A DNA stretch of 64,000 nt from Mycobacterium sp. 852002-51163_SCH5372311 (lineage in GTDB: Bacteria; Actinomycetota; Actinomycetes; Mycobacteriales; Mycobacteriaceae): positions 1 through 64,000 of the forward strand of contig NZ_LZIJ01000055.1 of assembly GCF_001667115.1 (NCBI RefSeq), in the 5' to 3' direction. Made by a program: the position numbers and the translations under genes. How positions within the stretch are numbered: the first letter of the stretch is position 1; each line of letters starts with the position of its first letter. Positions 25,538-36,927 of this stretch are shown piece after piece. The notes beneath the pieces are model-generated. The model ran no database searches, was not told the origin of the DNA, and saw nothing but the letters and a program-made list of their open reading frames with translations.

Positions 25538-26208
25538 CCGCCGACGAGGGCCCCGACGCACCGGTTGGTCCTGCGGTCAGCAGTGATGCGGTTCAGGCCG
25601 CGGCCGAGCGCGCCAAGGTGACCGCCGCCCGCAATATCCCAGCCTTCGATGATCTGCCGGTGCCCGCCGACACCGCGAACCTGCGCAAGGGCGCGAATCT
25701 GAGCGACGCGCTGCTGGCGCTGCTGCCGCTGGTCGGCGTATGGCGCGGCGAAGGCGAGGGCCGCGCGCCCGACGGCGACTATCGATTCGGCCAGCAGATC
25801 GTGGTCTCACACGATGGCGGCGACTATCTGATTTGGGAATCTCGATCCTGGCGGCTCGATGACACTGGCGAGTACCAGGAACCGGGCCTTCGCGAGACGG
25901 GGTTCTGGCGGTTCGTCGTCGACCCCGATGACCCTAATGACCGCGACGAGTCGCAGGCGATCGAGCTGCTGCTGGCGCACTCCGCCGGATACGTCGAGTT
26001 GTTCTACGGGCGTCCCCGTAACCAATCTTCTTGGGAGCTGGTCACCGATGCGCTGGCGCGCAGCCGGTCCGGCGTGCTCGTGGGTGGCGCCAAGCGGCTC
26101 TACGGCATCGTCGAGGGCGGTGATCTGGCTTACGTCGAGGAACGCGTGGACGCGGACGGCGGGCTGGTGCCGCACCTCTCGGCGCGGTTGTCCCGATTCG
26201 CCGGGTAG
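25534..26208 (+). CDS. Nitrobindin-like haem protein (Rv0813c-like)
   Basis: 224 residues from the GTG at 25534. A lipocalin/FABP-like beta barrel (about 60-224) with the family's GVWRGEGEG motif (about 71-79) and a C-terminal His in [11 protein letters not shown] as probable haem ligand. Nitrobindins bind ferric haem and isomerise peroxynitrite to nitrate; the M. tuberculosis homologue Rv0813c has a known FABP-like structure. The start overlaps the stop of the tiny membrane protein gene. Context with sulfur-transfer genes suggests a redox stress link. Longer readings upstream overlap that gene and are rejected. Confidence 0.88.
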   Translation: MTADEGPDAPVGPAVSSDAVQAAAERAKVTAARNIPAFDDLPVPADTANLRKGANLSDALLALLPLVGVWRGEGEGRAPDGDYRFGQQIVVSHDGGDYLIWESRSWRLDDTGEYQEPGLRETGFWRFVVDPDDPNDRDESQAIELLLAHSAGYVELFYGRPRNQSSWELVTDALARSRSGVLVGGAKRLYGIVEGGDLAYVEERVDADGGLVPHLSARLSRFAG

Positions 26209-26229
26209 CGCGGCCGTCCAGACATGGAG

Positions 26230-26355
26230 CGGCCCCCGAGCGAAGCTCCTGGTTGGACAAGACCGGAAGCTCGGGGGCCGGGTGGCTGCGGGGAATTCGC
26301 CAGCGCGCGTTGGCCGCTAGCTTCTCCGAGCCAGTGCTGCTAGCGCGCAGCCACC
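26230..26355. ncRNA. Candidate structured RNA or terminator between convergent genes
   Basis: Three perfect helices can form: 12 bp CGGCCCCCGAGC (26230-26241) with 26269-26280, loop 27; 10 bp GGTGGCTGCG (26281-26290) with 26346-26355; and inside it 7 bp CGCTAGC (26315-26321) with 26339-26345. The first two helices abut. There is no U tract on either strand, so it is not a classical intrinsic terminator. It lies between the convergent nitrobindin and pabC-like genes (gap 26209-26452). On the minus strand it is preceded by AAGGAAGGAGG and a 16-bp palindrome at 26403-26418. Strand and function unknown. Confidence 0.5.
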
Positions 26356-26402
26356 TCACATGTCCATGAAGCTAACAATTCGCGGACCACCTCCTTCCTT
26401 GT

Positions 26403-26418
26403 GTACGGCCGACCGTAC
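26403..26418. promoter_or_regulatory. 16-bp palindrome next to the structured RNA candidate
   Basis: GTACGG-CCGA-CCGTAC, arms perfectly complementary with a 4-bp centre, the form of a TetR-type operator. It lies 35 bp before the pabC-like stop and 48 bp from the outer helix of the RNA candidate. If it is an operator, it would control a minus-strand transcript through the structured region. Confidence 0.35.
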
Positions 26419-26452
26419 CTGTTCTCCTGCTATGTCTCAACAGGATTCGGCG

Positions 26453-27328
26453 TCAGCGGTCGCTGACGATCGCGGTGTCGATCAGTTCGCTGAATTCTGC
26501 GGCCATCTGAGAAGGGGGCAGAAGCCGACCGTCGAGGGTATGCACGCGGGCGGCCAGGGTCATGCTAGAGATCAGCCAGATGCCTTGCGCGGCAAGGAGG
26601 TCGGATTTCCGCAGGGCGCGGTAGTCGCAGTCGTACCCCTTGGCGCGGGCCACCTCGAAGAGCGCCTGCTGCGTGGTGCCGCGCAGGATCGGATACCAGG
26701 GCGGCGGCGTCAGCAGGCACGGAGTATCGCTTTCGCCGGTGGCGATCACCACCGTCGACCGCGGACCTTCCAGGATGTAACCGTCCGAACTGACGAAGAT
26801 GACGTCGCCGGCGCCCTGTCGAGCGGCGTGCCGCAAGGCGGCCATGTTCACCGCATAGGACAACGTCTTGGCCCCGGCCAGCAGCCAGGGCATCGCGTCG
26901 GCGCCGACGGCCGGGAGCCCGCGGTCCAGCGTCACAGCCGACACGCCGTTGCGCCGCACGGCGGCCACCCGGTCCGGGACTGGGTTGACCATCACGTAGG
27001 CGGTCGGCGCTGAACCGCTCTCGCGGCCGCGGCTGTAGATCAACCGCAGCGCGCCCTCGTCAGCGGTGCTTGCTGCCCACCGCTGCGTAGCCGTCTCGAT
27101 GGCATGCCGCCACTGCGGCAGGTCGGGTTCGGGCAGGTCCATGTATCTGGCCGATTGGGTCAGCCGCTGCAGATGCGGTTCGATCAGACACGCCCGGCCA
27201 CCACGGACCAGCAGTGTCTCGAACACTCCGTCGCCACGCACGGCTGCGAGGTCGTCGGCGGACAACAACGGCGTTCCGGGAGCGACGATCTCGCCCGCGA
27301 GCGTGACAACGACGCCTTGCTTAGTCAT
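26453..27328 (-). CDS. Aminodeoxychorismate lyase-like / class IV aminotransferase (Rv0812-like)
   Basis: 291 residues from the ATG at 27328. Fold-type IV PLP enzyme: Arg in RGDGVFETLLVRGG (about 33-46), catalytic Lys in AGAKTLSYAVNM (about 153-164), and the phosphate/carboxylate loops EGPRSTVVIA and RGTTQQALFEVA. Either releases pyruvate from 4-amino-4-deoxychorismate to give p-aminobenzoate for folate, or transaminates branched-chain amino acids; the two are hard to tell apart by eye. In H37Rv Rv0812 is described as a D-amino-acid aminotransferase/ADC lyase. Divergent from the ygfZ-like gene with 42 bp between. Confidence 0.88.
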   Translation of the reverse strand: MTKQGVVVTLAGEIVAPGTPLLSADDLAAVRGDGVFETLLVRGGRACLIEPHLQRLTQSARYMDLPEPDLPQWRHAIETATQRWAASTADEGALRLIYSRGRESGSAPTAYVMVNPVPDRVAAVRRNGVSAVTLDRGLPAVGADAMPWLLAGAKTLSYAVNMAALRHAARQGAGDVIFVSSDGYILEGPRSTVVIATGESDTPCLLTPPPWYPILRGTTQQALFEVARAKGYDCDYRALRKSDLLAAQGIWLISSMTLAARVHTLDGRLLPPSQMAAEFSELIDTAIVSDR

Positions 27329-27370
27329 CGAGAAGCAGCCTAGCCCCACAGCAATCCGTAGAGTTGAGAC

Positions 27371-28465
27371 GTGAATGCCGTCCCCGCACCGGAATCCGGA
27401 CCCGACGCCGGCGCAATCTGGCACTACGGCGATCCGCTGGGCGAGCAGCGTGCGGCGGAAACCGCCGCCGTGCTGGTGGACCGCTCACACCGCGCGGTGC
27501 TCACGCTGGCCGGGGGTGACCGGCAGACCTGGCTGCACAACATCTCGACACAGCACGTCTCCGACCTTTCCGAAGGCGCCAGCACACAGAATCTCAGCCT
27601 GGACGGCCAAGGCCGCGTGGAGGATCACTGGATCCAGACCGAACTGGGCGGCATCACGTATCTCGACACCGAGCCCTGGCGCGGCGAACCGTTGCTGGCC
27701 TACCTGCGCAAGATGGTGTTCTGGGCCGACGTCACCGCGAACGCCGCGGACATGGCGGTGCTGTCGCTGCTGGGACCGCGATTGGCGGACCCGGCCGTGC
27801 TCGAGGCGTTGGGGCTCGACGAGCTGCCCACCGAACCGACTGCCGTTCCGCTGCCCGCCGGTGGATTCATCCGCCGGACACCAGGTTCCCCCACCGACCA
27901 ACTCGAACTGGACCTGCTGGTCGCGCGTGACCAATGCGCCGACTGGAAGCAACGTTTGACGCGGGCGGGAGTTCGTCCTGCGGGCGTGTGGGCCTACGAG
28001 GCGCATAGGGTCGCGGCGCTGCGTCCGCGCCTTGGCGTCGACACCGACGAGCGCACCATTCCCCACGAAGCGGGTTGGATCGGTGCGGCGGTCCACCTCG
28101 ACAAGGGCTGCTACCGCGGGCAGGAGACCGTCGCACGGGTGCACAACCTCGGCAAACCGCCTCGCATGCTGGTATTGCTGCACCTTGACGGCTCTGTGGA
28201 GCGGCCATCCACGGGTGACCCGGTACTGGCCGGCGGTCGCGCCGTCGGCCGCCTGGGCACAGTCGTCGAGCACGTGGATCTCGGCCCGGTGGCACTCGCA
28301 CTCGTCAAGCGCGGGATACCCGCCGACACTGAGCTGGCAATCGGGCCGGTAGGCCAGGAAAACGAATTCGTCGCCGCTGCGATCGACGCGGACTCTCTGC
28401 CGCCCGCGGACGGGGTCGGTGCGGGGCGACTGGCTGTTGAACGTTTGCGGAGTGGTAAGCGATGA
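27371..28465 (+). CDS. ygfZ: YgfZ/GcvT-like folate-binding protein (Rv0811c-like)
   Basis: 364 residues of the glycine-cleavage T-protein fold. The YgfZ signature KGCYRGQETVAR is at about residues 241-252, with the reactive Cys. YgfZ binds tetrahydrofolate and helps repair or assemble certain Fe-S enzymes such as MiaB under oxidative stress. The GTG at 27371 is 42 bp from the divergent pabC-like gene; both touch folate. Followed after 147 bp by the DUF3073 gene. Confidence 0.9.
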   Translation: MNAVPAPESGPDAGAIWHYGDPLGEQRAAETAAVLVDRSHRAVLTLAGGDRQTWLHNISTQHVSDLSEGASTQNLSLDGQGRVEDHWIQTELGGITYLDTEPWRGEPLLAYLRKMVFWADVTANAADMAVLSLLGPRLADPAVLEALGLDELPTEPTAVPLPAGGFIRRTPGSPTDQLELDLLVARDQCADWKQRLTRAGVRPAGVWAYEAHRVAALRPRLGVDTDERTIPHEAGWIGAAVHLDKGCYRGQETVARVHNLGKPPRMLVLLHLDGSVERPSTGDPVLAGGRAVGRLGTVVEHVDLGPVALALVKRGIPADTELAIGPVGQENEFVAAAIDADSLPPADGVGAGRLAVERLRSGKR

Positions 28466-28612
28466 TTGACTACAAGGTCCACCACACGGCGGACAGGGGT
28501 CACCGACGTCTAACCGTGAGGCACGGTAAACTGTCGGCAGGACAATAAACGACACCAGAGATCGGAGCCGCCTACTTTAGGCCGCTCCGTTATTGCGCGA
28601 GGGGGTTCCCCC

Positions 28613-28798
28613 ATGGGCCGCGGCCGGGCTAAGGCAAAGCAGACCAAGGTTGCTCGAGAACTCAAGTACAGCACCCCGCAAACCGACTTCCAGCGGCTCC
28701 AGCGAGAGTTGTCAGGAGGGGGCGCCGACGAGCCCAACGATCTGGACGGCGACGGTCCAGACGACGCGTGGGACGACGAACCCGACTGGCGCCGCTAA
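28613..28798 (+). CDS. DUF3073 small protein (Rv0810c-like)
   Basis: 61 residues with a basic N-terminus, MGRGRAKAKQTKVARELKY, and a very acidic C-terminal half ending DDAWDDEPDWRR. This is the DUF3073 family, restricted to actinobacteria, of unknown function; the charge asymmetry suggests nucleic-acid or protein contact. The ATG follows GAGGGGGTTCCCCC. Convergent with purM, with 76 bp between. Confidence 0.9.
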   Translation: MGRGRAKAKQTKVARELKYSTPQTDFQRLQRELSGGGADEPNDLDGDGPDDAWDDEPDWRR

Positions 28799-28874
28799 CC
28801 CTCCGCGCTTGACCATGCCGATGCGAGACGCATAGGGCGCCGTGAATTTCCGTTAGGTCTCAGGCAACCAGCGC

Positions 28875-29960
28875 TTAGAACCTCGGGTGTTGTCCCACCA
28901 ACTTGGCGCGCGGGCCTTCTTTCCCGCCCTTGGCCACGGTCCCCAGCACCCAGCAGTCCAGGTGTCGTGCGGTCAGGATCGCCAGGGCGCGATCGGTGTC
29001 CTCGGGTGCGACGACGGCGATCATCCCGACGCCCATGTTGAACGTCTTCTCCATCTCCTCACGCCTGACCCGGCCACGCTGGGCGATCATGGCGAACACG
29101 GGTGCGGGCGTCCACGTGCCACGGTCGATCTCTGCGACCAACCCGTGCGGGATGACGCGTTGCAGGTTGCCGGCCACTCCCCCACCGGTGACGTGGCAGA
29201 ACGTGCGGACATGGGTTTCGGCGGCCAGCGCCAGGCAGTCTTTGGCATAGATGCGGGTGGGCTCCAGCAACTCCTCGCCCAGCGTGCGACCGAACTCCTC
29301 CACGTAGCCGGCGAGGTTCATCCGGTCGATCTCCAGCAGAACCGAGCGGGCCAGCGAATACCCGTTGGAATGCAGTCCGGACGAGCCCATCGCGATGATG
29401 ACGTCGCCGGGTTTGACCCGGTCGGGGCCCAGGACGTCGTCGGCCTCCACCACGCCGACGCCGGTGGCCGAGATGTCGTAGTGGTCGGGTTCCATCAGGC
29501 CGGGGTGTTCGGCCGTCTCGCCACCCAGCAGCGCACAGCCCGCGCGCACACACCCTTCGGCGATGCCACTGACGATGGCGCTCAGTCGTTCTGGCACCGT
29601 TCGGCCGACCGCGATGTAGTCCTGCAGGAAAAGCGGCTCGGCGCCGCAGACCACCAGATCGTCGACCACCATCGCGACCAGGTCGAGGCCGACGGTGTCG
29701 TGTTTGTCCATCGCCTGCGCGACGGCCAGCTTGGTACCGACACCGTCGGTGGAGGCGGCCAGCACCGGTTCGCGGTAGTCGCCGCGCAGTGCGAACAGGC
29801 CGGCGAATCCGCCCAGCCCGCCACGTACCTCGGGTCTGGTCGCCCTTCCCGCCAGCGGCTTGAACAACTCGACGGCGCGGTCACCGGCTTCGATATCCAC
29901 CCCCGCCGACGCGTAGGTGATGCCCTGGCCTCTTCCGGAGCTTTTTGCGGGATCCGTCAT
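28875..29960 (-). CDS. purM: Phosphoribosylformylglycinamidine cyclo-ligase (AIR synthetase)
   Basis: 361 residues. Fifth step of purine synthesis: ATP-dependent ring closure of FGAM to AIR. ITYASAGVDIEAGD at the N-terminus, ATP loop STDGVGTKLAVAQ (about 69-81), GETAEHPGLM (about 143), SSGLHSNGYSLAR (about 186-198) and MGVGMIAVV near 300 are all typical. Lies 68 bp downstream of purF in the same direction, so probably co-transcribed. The ATG at 29960 is chosen over a reading from 30002 because it starts the family-typical N-terminus. Rv0809-like. Confidence 0.97.
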   Translation of the reverse strand: MTDPAKSSGRGQGITYASAGVDIEAGDRAVELFKPLAGRATRPEVRGGLGGFAGLFALRGDYREPVLAASTDGVGTKLAVAQAMDKHDTVGLDLVAMVVDDLVVCGAEPLFLQDYIAVGRTVPERLSAIVSGIAEGCVRAGCALLGGETAEHPGLMEPDHYDISATGVGVVEADDVLGPDRVKPGDVIIAMGSSGLHSNGYSLARSVLLEIDRMNLAGYVEEFGRTLGEELLEPTRIYAKDCLALAAETHVRTFCHVTGGGVAGNLQRVIPHGLVAEIDRGTWTPAPVFAMIAQRGRVRREEMEKTFNMGVGMIAVVAPEDTDRALAILTARHLDCWVLGTVAKGGKEGPRAKLVGQHPRF

Positions 29961-30028
29961 CGCGATAAAGGCTACCGGGCGGCACGCATCCGCCGGGAGC
30001 AAACCACTTTCAGCACCAAGAGTTCTTG

Positions 30029-31555
30029 TCAGCGACTGACCGGCACATCGTCGGGCGCCAAGTCGTCCAGGCCCGCCCCGCGCGCGGCATTGGCCAGCAT
30101 GTGTTCGATGACGTTCTTGCCCAGCGCAGTCTCACTCGGCAACTCGATGGGATATGTGCCGTCGAAGCACGCGCAGCACAGTCGCGAGGCGGGTTGTTCG
30201 GTGGCCGCGATCAGACCGCGCAGGGAGATGTAGCCCAACGTGTCGGCGTTGATGGCATGGCGTACCGCTTCGAGCATCTCGCCCTTGTCTTCGACGGCGT
30301 TGGCGATCAGCTCAGCGGGTGACGGGAAGTCGATGCCGTAGAAGCAGGGCCACTTCACCGGCGGCGACGCGATGCGCACGTGCACCTCGACGGCACCGGC
30401 TTCGCGCAGCATTCGCACCAGCGCCCGCTGGGTATTCCCGCGGACGATCGAGTCGTCGACGACGATGAGCCGCTTGCCGCGGATCACCTCGCGCAACGGG
30501 TTGAGCTTCAGCCGGATACCGAGCTGGCGGATGGTTTGGGACGGCTGGATGAAGGTGCGACCGACGTAGGCGTTCTTCATCAGGCCCTGCCCGTAAGGGA
30601 TGCCGGACCCCTGCGCGTATCCCACCGCGGCGGGGGTGCCGGATTCCGGCACACCGATGACCAGGTCCGCGTCGACCGGGCATTCGCGGGCGAGACGGCG
30701 GCCGATCTCCAGCCGGGCGGCGTGCACCGACCGCCCGGCCAGCGTGCTGTCGGGACGGGCCAGATAGACGTATTCGAAGACGCAGCCCTTGGGTGTCGGG
30801 TTGGCAAAGCGTGTGGAACGCACACCGTCGGCGTCGATCGCCAGCAGCTCGCCCGGCTCGATGTCGCGGACGAAGGAGGCGCCGACGATGTCGAGGGCCG
30901 CGGTTTCGGAAGCCACCACCCAGCCGCGGTCCAGCCGTCCGAGCGACAGCGGGCGTACCCCATGCGGATCCCGGCAGGCATACAGCGTGTTTTCGTCCAT
31001 GAACGTCAGGCAGAACGCGCCGCGCACGGTCGGAAGTAACTCCAGCGCCGCCTGTTCCAGCGAGGAATCGGCGGCGCCGTGGGCCAGCAACGCGCCGAGG
31101 ATGTCAGAGTCCGTCGTCGCCGGGGCCGGGCAGCGCCTGGCGATCAGCCCCGCGTCGCGGGCACGTGCGGCGAGCTCGGCGGTGTTGACCAGATTCCCGT
31201 TGTGCCCCAACGCAACACCGGTCCCGGCCGCCGTGTTGCGGAAAACGGGCTGAGCGTTTTCCCAGGTGGTGTCCCCGGTGGTCGAATAGCGACAGTGTCC
31301 GATGGCAACGTGGCCCTCCATGGCAGCCAAAGTCTGCTCGTCGAACACCTGGCTGACCAGGCCGAGGTCTTTGAAGACCAGCACCTGCGACCCATCGGCG
31401 ACGGCAATGCCCGCGGCCTCCTGGCCGCGATGCTGCAACGCGTAGAGGCCGTAATAGGTGAGTTTGGCGACTTCTTCACCGGGGGCCCAGACCCCGAATA
31501 CACCACATTCTTCACGAGGCGAGTTCAGGTCTTGCTCGGGTTGCGGGACGGTCAC
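30029..31555 (-). CDS. purF: Amidophosphoribosyltransferase
   Basis: 508 residues from a GTG at 31555. First committed step of purine synthesis: PRPP plus glutamine to phosphoribosylamine. After a propeptide of 17 residues the nucleophile Cys of ECGVFGVWAP starts the class II glutaminase domain; a PRPP loop VVDDSIVRGNTQ lies at about 372-383, and Cys residues in WPCFYGIDFPS and SRLCCACFDG are placed as in the [4Fe-4S] type of enzyme. Upstream, codons resembling the longer H37Rv N-terminus (VTNRAPGSRQ) are in frame but carry no start, while GTGGCCGTAGACTCC at 31608-31594 is in another frame. The shorter start is therefore likely. Confidence 0.95.
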   Translation of the reverse strand: MTVPQPEQDLNSPREECGVFGVWAPGEEVAKLTYYGLYALQHRGQEAAGIAVADGSQVLVFKDLGLVSQVFDEQTLAAMEGHVAIGHCRYSTTGDTTWENAQPVFRNTAAGTGVALGHNGNLVNTAELAARARDAGLIARRCPAPATTDSDILGALLAHGAADSSLEQAALELLPTVRGAFCLTFMDENTLYACRDPHGVRPLSLGRLDRGWVVASETAALDIVGASFVRDIEPGELLAIDADGVRSTRFANPTPKGCVFEYVYLARPDSTLAGRSVHAARLEIGRRLARECPVDADLVIGVPESGTPAAVGYAQGSGIPYGQGLMKNAYVGRTFIQPSQTIRQLGIRLKLNPLREVIRGKRLIVVDDSIVRGNTQRALVRMLREAGAVEVHVRIASPPVKWPCFYGIDFPSPAELIANAVEDKGEMLEAVRHAINADTLGYISLRGLIAATEQPASRLCCACFDGTYPIELPSETALGKNVIEHMLANAARGAGLDDLAPDDVPVSR

Positions 31556-31687
31556 GGCTTGGCGGCTCCCTGGGGCGCGGTTAGTGACGTAACGGAGTCT
31601 ACGGCCACGACCCGTCCACCGCCGAATCAGGCACGCGTGTTGGACACCCGAAATTCACTTCCGCGACCCTAAACCTGCAGTTCAGGG

Positions 31688-32083
31688 TTATATTCTGCCC
31701 ACATCGAACAGCGGCAACCAGTGTTCGATTTCACCAGCCCGAGAGCCGGAAAGCGTGAGCGTTCCGGTGGCCTTTGCCGCTGCCAGTGATGACAGCCCGG
31801 TTGCCAGCAGCAGCCAGGTCCGAGGGTCGGTTTCGACGACGTTGGGCGGAGTCCCCCGGGTGTGCCTGGGACCGGAGACGCACTGCACGGCGACGAACGG
31901 CGGTACGCGGACCTCGACGCTGGCGCCGGGAGCCAGCGCAGCAAGGGTACGGGCGGTGAGCCGAACCGCGGCCGCCAACGCGGCCCGCTCGGGCGTCGGG
32001 CGGGTCTCGTCGCGCAGCCAATCCGCGACCGCCAGGACGGCCTCTCGAGTCTTTGTCGGATCGACATGATCTCGGGCGGCCAT
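31688..32083 (-). CDS. Sterol-carrier-family (SCP2-like, MDMPI-type) protein (Rv0807-like)
   Basis: 131 residues. Sequence such as AAAVRLTARTLAALAPGASVEVRVPPFVAVQ matches my memory of the actinobacterial 'sterol carrier family protein' next to purF; the C-terminal DPRTWLLLATG and GTLTLSGSRAGEIEHWLPL agree. It would be a small hydrophobic-ligand binder, ligand unknown. It lies 132 bp upstream of purF and 12 bp downstream of the CPBP gene in the same direction. H37Rv cpsY and the Rv0805 phosphodiesterase gene, expected nearby, are absent. Confidence 0.75.
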   Translation of the reverse strand: MAARDHVDPTKTREAVLAVADWLRDETRPTPERAALAAAVRLTARTLAALAPGASVEVRVPPFVAVQCVSGPRHTRGTPPNVVETDPRTWLLLATGLSSLAAAKATGTLTLSGSRAGEIEHWLPLFDVGRI

Positions 32084-32095
32084 AGGAGAGAAATC

Positions 32096-35028
<2,933 letters not shown>

Positions 35029-35055
35029 CTAGGTCGGGCCGCCGCGGTGAGCGCG

Positions 35056-35403
35056 CTACTGCCCGGCCACGCAGAACCGGTTGCCCTCCGGGTCCGCCAG
35101 CACCACCCAACGGAAGTTGTCACCGATGCGGTGCCGGTCGACCTCCGTGGCTCCGGCCCCCGTCAGTCGCGACACTTCGGCGTCCACATCGTCGGCGCCG
35201 AAATCGAGATGCACGCGGTTTTTCCCCGGTGTTGGATCGGGCACCTTCTGGAATCCGATACGCGGTCCAGCCGACCGGGTGACCGCGAAGAATTCCCCGG
35301 GGATCAACTCACGGGTCTCGCCGTCGAAGTTTGCGGCCCACCAGCCGGCCAGCGTCGCAGGGTCAGTGCTGTCGAACGTGATCATCTCCACCTTGAGCGC
35401 CAT
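35056..35403 (-). CDS. VOC (glyoxalase/bleomycin resistance) superfamily protein (Rv0801-like)
   Basis: 115 residues, same as Rv0801. One paired beta-alpha-beta-beta-beta VOC unit: MALKVEMITFDSTDPATLAGWW at the N-terminus, HLDFGADDVDAEVSRL in the middle and VLADPEGNRFCV at the C-terminus. Substrate unknown; metal ligands cannot be assigned safely. It is 69 bp upstream of purL in the same direction. The H37Rv acyltransferase Rv0802c is missing between them. Confidence 0.88.
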   Translation of the reverse strand: MALKVEMITFDSTDPATLAGWWAANFDGETRELIPGEFFAVTRSAGPRIGFQKVPDPTPGKNRVHLDFGADDVDAEVSRLTGAGATEVDRHRIGDNFRWVVLADPEGNRFCVAGQ

Positions 35404-35492
35404 ATCCGGATCGTAGATGGCCGCGAGGGTGCGCGTTTGTACAACGACACACCGTTTCGGACCGTCATTTTGCGCACGCTCGCGGCGGAGGG

Positions 35493-36770
35493 CTATCCGG
35501 GAGAAAGGAACGCGCGCATCGCCGCCGAGTAGGCCGCCACATCGTGTGCTCCCATAACCTCACGCGCGGAATGCATCGCCAGTTGCGCGGCGCCGACGTC
35601 GACGGTCGGGATTCCGGTCCGCGCCGCGGCCAACGGGCCGATGGTTGTGCCACACGGCAAGTCGGCGCGGTGTTCGTAGCGCTGTAACGGGACTCCGGCC
35701 TGCCGGCAGGCCAGCTCAAAGGCAGCCGCGGTGCGTGCGTCGGTGGCGTATCGCAGGTTCGGGTGCACCTTTAGCACCGGCCCGGCATTGACCTCGATCA
35801 GGTGACCGGGCTCGTGCCGCTCCGGGTAGTTGGGGTGCGTCGCGTGCGCCATGTCGGCCGAGGCCAGCAGCGAAGCCGGCGCCCGTCGCAGGAAATCTTC
35901 CCGGGTGCCGCCGGCCGCCAGCACTATGCGTTCCAGCACGGTGCCCAGCAGATCCGACTGCGCGCCGTGGTCTGACGACGAGCCAACCTCCTCGTGGTCG
36001 AACAACGCCAGCACCGGCAGCTCAGCCCGCGGTTCGGCGGCCAGCAGCGCCTCCATCCCGGCGTAGCAGCTGGCAAGGTTGTCCAGCCGCGGAGCACTGA
36101 GCAGGCTGGCGTCGGCACCCACCACTCGCGACGGCGTCGGGTCGTGCGTCATCAGGTCGGCGGCCAGCACTTCGCCCGGTGTCACGCCGGCCCGCTTCGC
36201 GACGTACGCGACGAAGGACTCGGTGTCGCCGCCCACGCCCCACACCGCATTGACGTGCCGCTGCGGGTCCAATGTCAGCGACTTGCGGTCTTCGGCCAGA
36301 TGGATGGCCAGCTGCGGCACCCGCAGGATCGGATCGTCGATTCTGACCAGCCGGTGAGCGACGCCATGGTCCGAACGCGCGTCCCGCAGGGATAGGCGTC
36401 CGCTGATGCCCAGGTCGCGGTCCAGCCAGGAGTTCAGCCACGCACCTCCGTAGGGCTGCAGTGCCACCACTCGCCAGCCGGCGATCAGCCGATCCGGATG
36501 CTGCTTCACCCGCAGGTTGGGGCTGTCGGTGTGCGCACCGACGATCCGGAAGGAGCCGTCCGGACGGTCGCTGTTCCAAGCCACCAGCGACCCGGCGCGG
36601 ATGGTGAAATACCGGCCTGGTTGGTCAGGCCAGCGGGCAGCCTCGCTGAGTTCGGTGTAGCCGGCCTCCTCGAGCTGGGCGGCGACCGTGGCGCAGACAT
36701 GAAACGGCGACGGAGAAGCGTCGATGAACTCGCAGAGGCCTGCGGCGCTGGCCGGCATGTCCAACATCAT
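35493..36770 (-). CDS. pepC: M18-family aminopeptidase
   Basis: 425 residues from the ATG at 36770 (adjacent Mets at 36767 and 36758 are alternatives). Zinc aspartyl-type aminopeptidase of family M18: [13 protein letters not shown] (about 82-94, metal His and Asp), [17 protein letters not shown] (about 275-290, catalytic Glu pair) and [16 protein letters not shown] (about 325, metal His). Soluble, removes N-terminal residues from peptides. A longer frame to 36881 would run through a 53-bp duplicated intergenic repeat and be Arg-rich, so it is not credible. Rv0800-like. Confidence 0.93.
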   Translation of the reverse strand: MMLDMPASAAGLCEFIDASPSPFHVCATVAAQLEEAGYTELSEAARWPDQPGRYFTIRAGSLVAWNSDRPDGSFRIVGAHTDSPNLRVKQHPDRLIAGWRVVALQPYGGAWLNSWLDRDLGISGRLSLRDARSDHGVAHRLVRIDDPILRVPQLAIHLAEDRKSLTLDPQRHVNAVWGVGGDTESFVAYVAKRAGVTPGEVLAADLMTHDPTPSRVVGADASLLSAPRLDNLASCYAGMEALLAAEPRAELPVLALFDHEEVGSSSDHGAQSDLLGTVLERIVLAAGGTREDFLRRAPASLLASADMAHATHPNYPERHEPGHLIEVNAGPVLKVHPNLRYATDARTAAAFELACRQAGVPLQRYEHRADLPCGTTIGPLAAARTGIPTVDVGAAQLAMHSAREVMGAHDVAAYSAAMRAFLSPG

Positions 36771-36804
36771 GGCTGGCCGCGGGCGGCGAGGTCCACGCCG
36801 GGCT

Positions 36805-36915
36805 CGATTGCGCGGCTCCGCACTCGCGCCGCTTCCGGCGCTCGCCGTCGCCACGCTCGATCCGATTGCGCGGCTCCGCACTCGCGCCGCTTCCGGCGCT
36901 CGCCGTCGCCACGCT
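36805..36915. repeat. 53-bp perfect direct repeat in the pepC/DyP divergent promoter
   Basis: Two identical 53-bp copies (36805-36857 and 36863-36915), period 58, separated by CGATC. Each begins CGATTGCGCGGCTCCGCACT and ends CGCCGTCGCCACGCT. The right copy ends 12 bp before the DyP peroxidase GTG. Closely related GC-rich units are, from memory, dispersed between genes in several mycobacteria. Confidence 0.92.
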
Positions 36916-36927
36916 AAGGTCTGCAGA

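Noticed and set aside
26042..26359. 105-codon minus-strand frame opposite nitrobindin and the structured region
   Set aside because: Its C-terminal half is an Arg/Pro-rich antisense shadow of nitrobindin; only its first part lies outside, and that is the RNA-like element.
28887..30233. 448-codon plus-strand frame opposite purM and the purF end
   Set aside because: A long shadow frame as is common in high G+C DNA; purM and purF on the minus strand have complete motifs.
36771..36881. 37-residue N-terminal extension of PepC
   Set aside because: It would be encoded by the duplicated GC-rich intergenic repeat and is Arg/Ser-rich; the family N-terminus starts at 36770.
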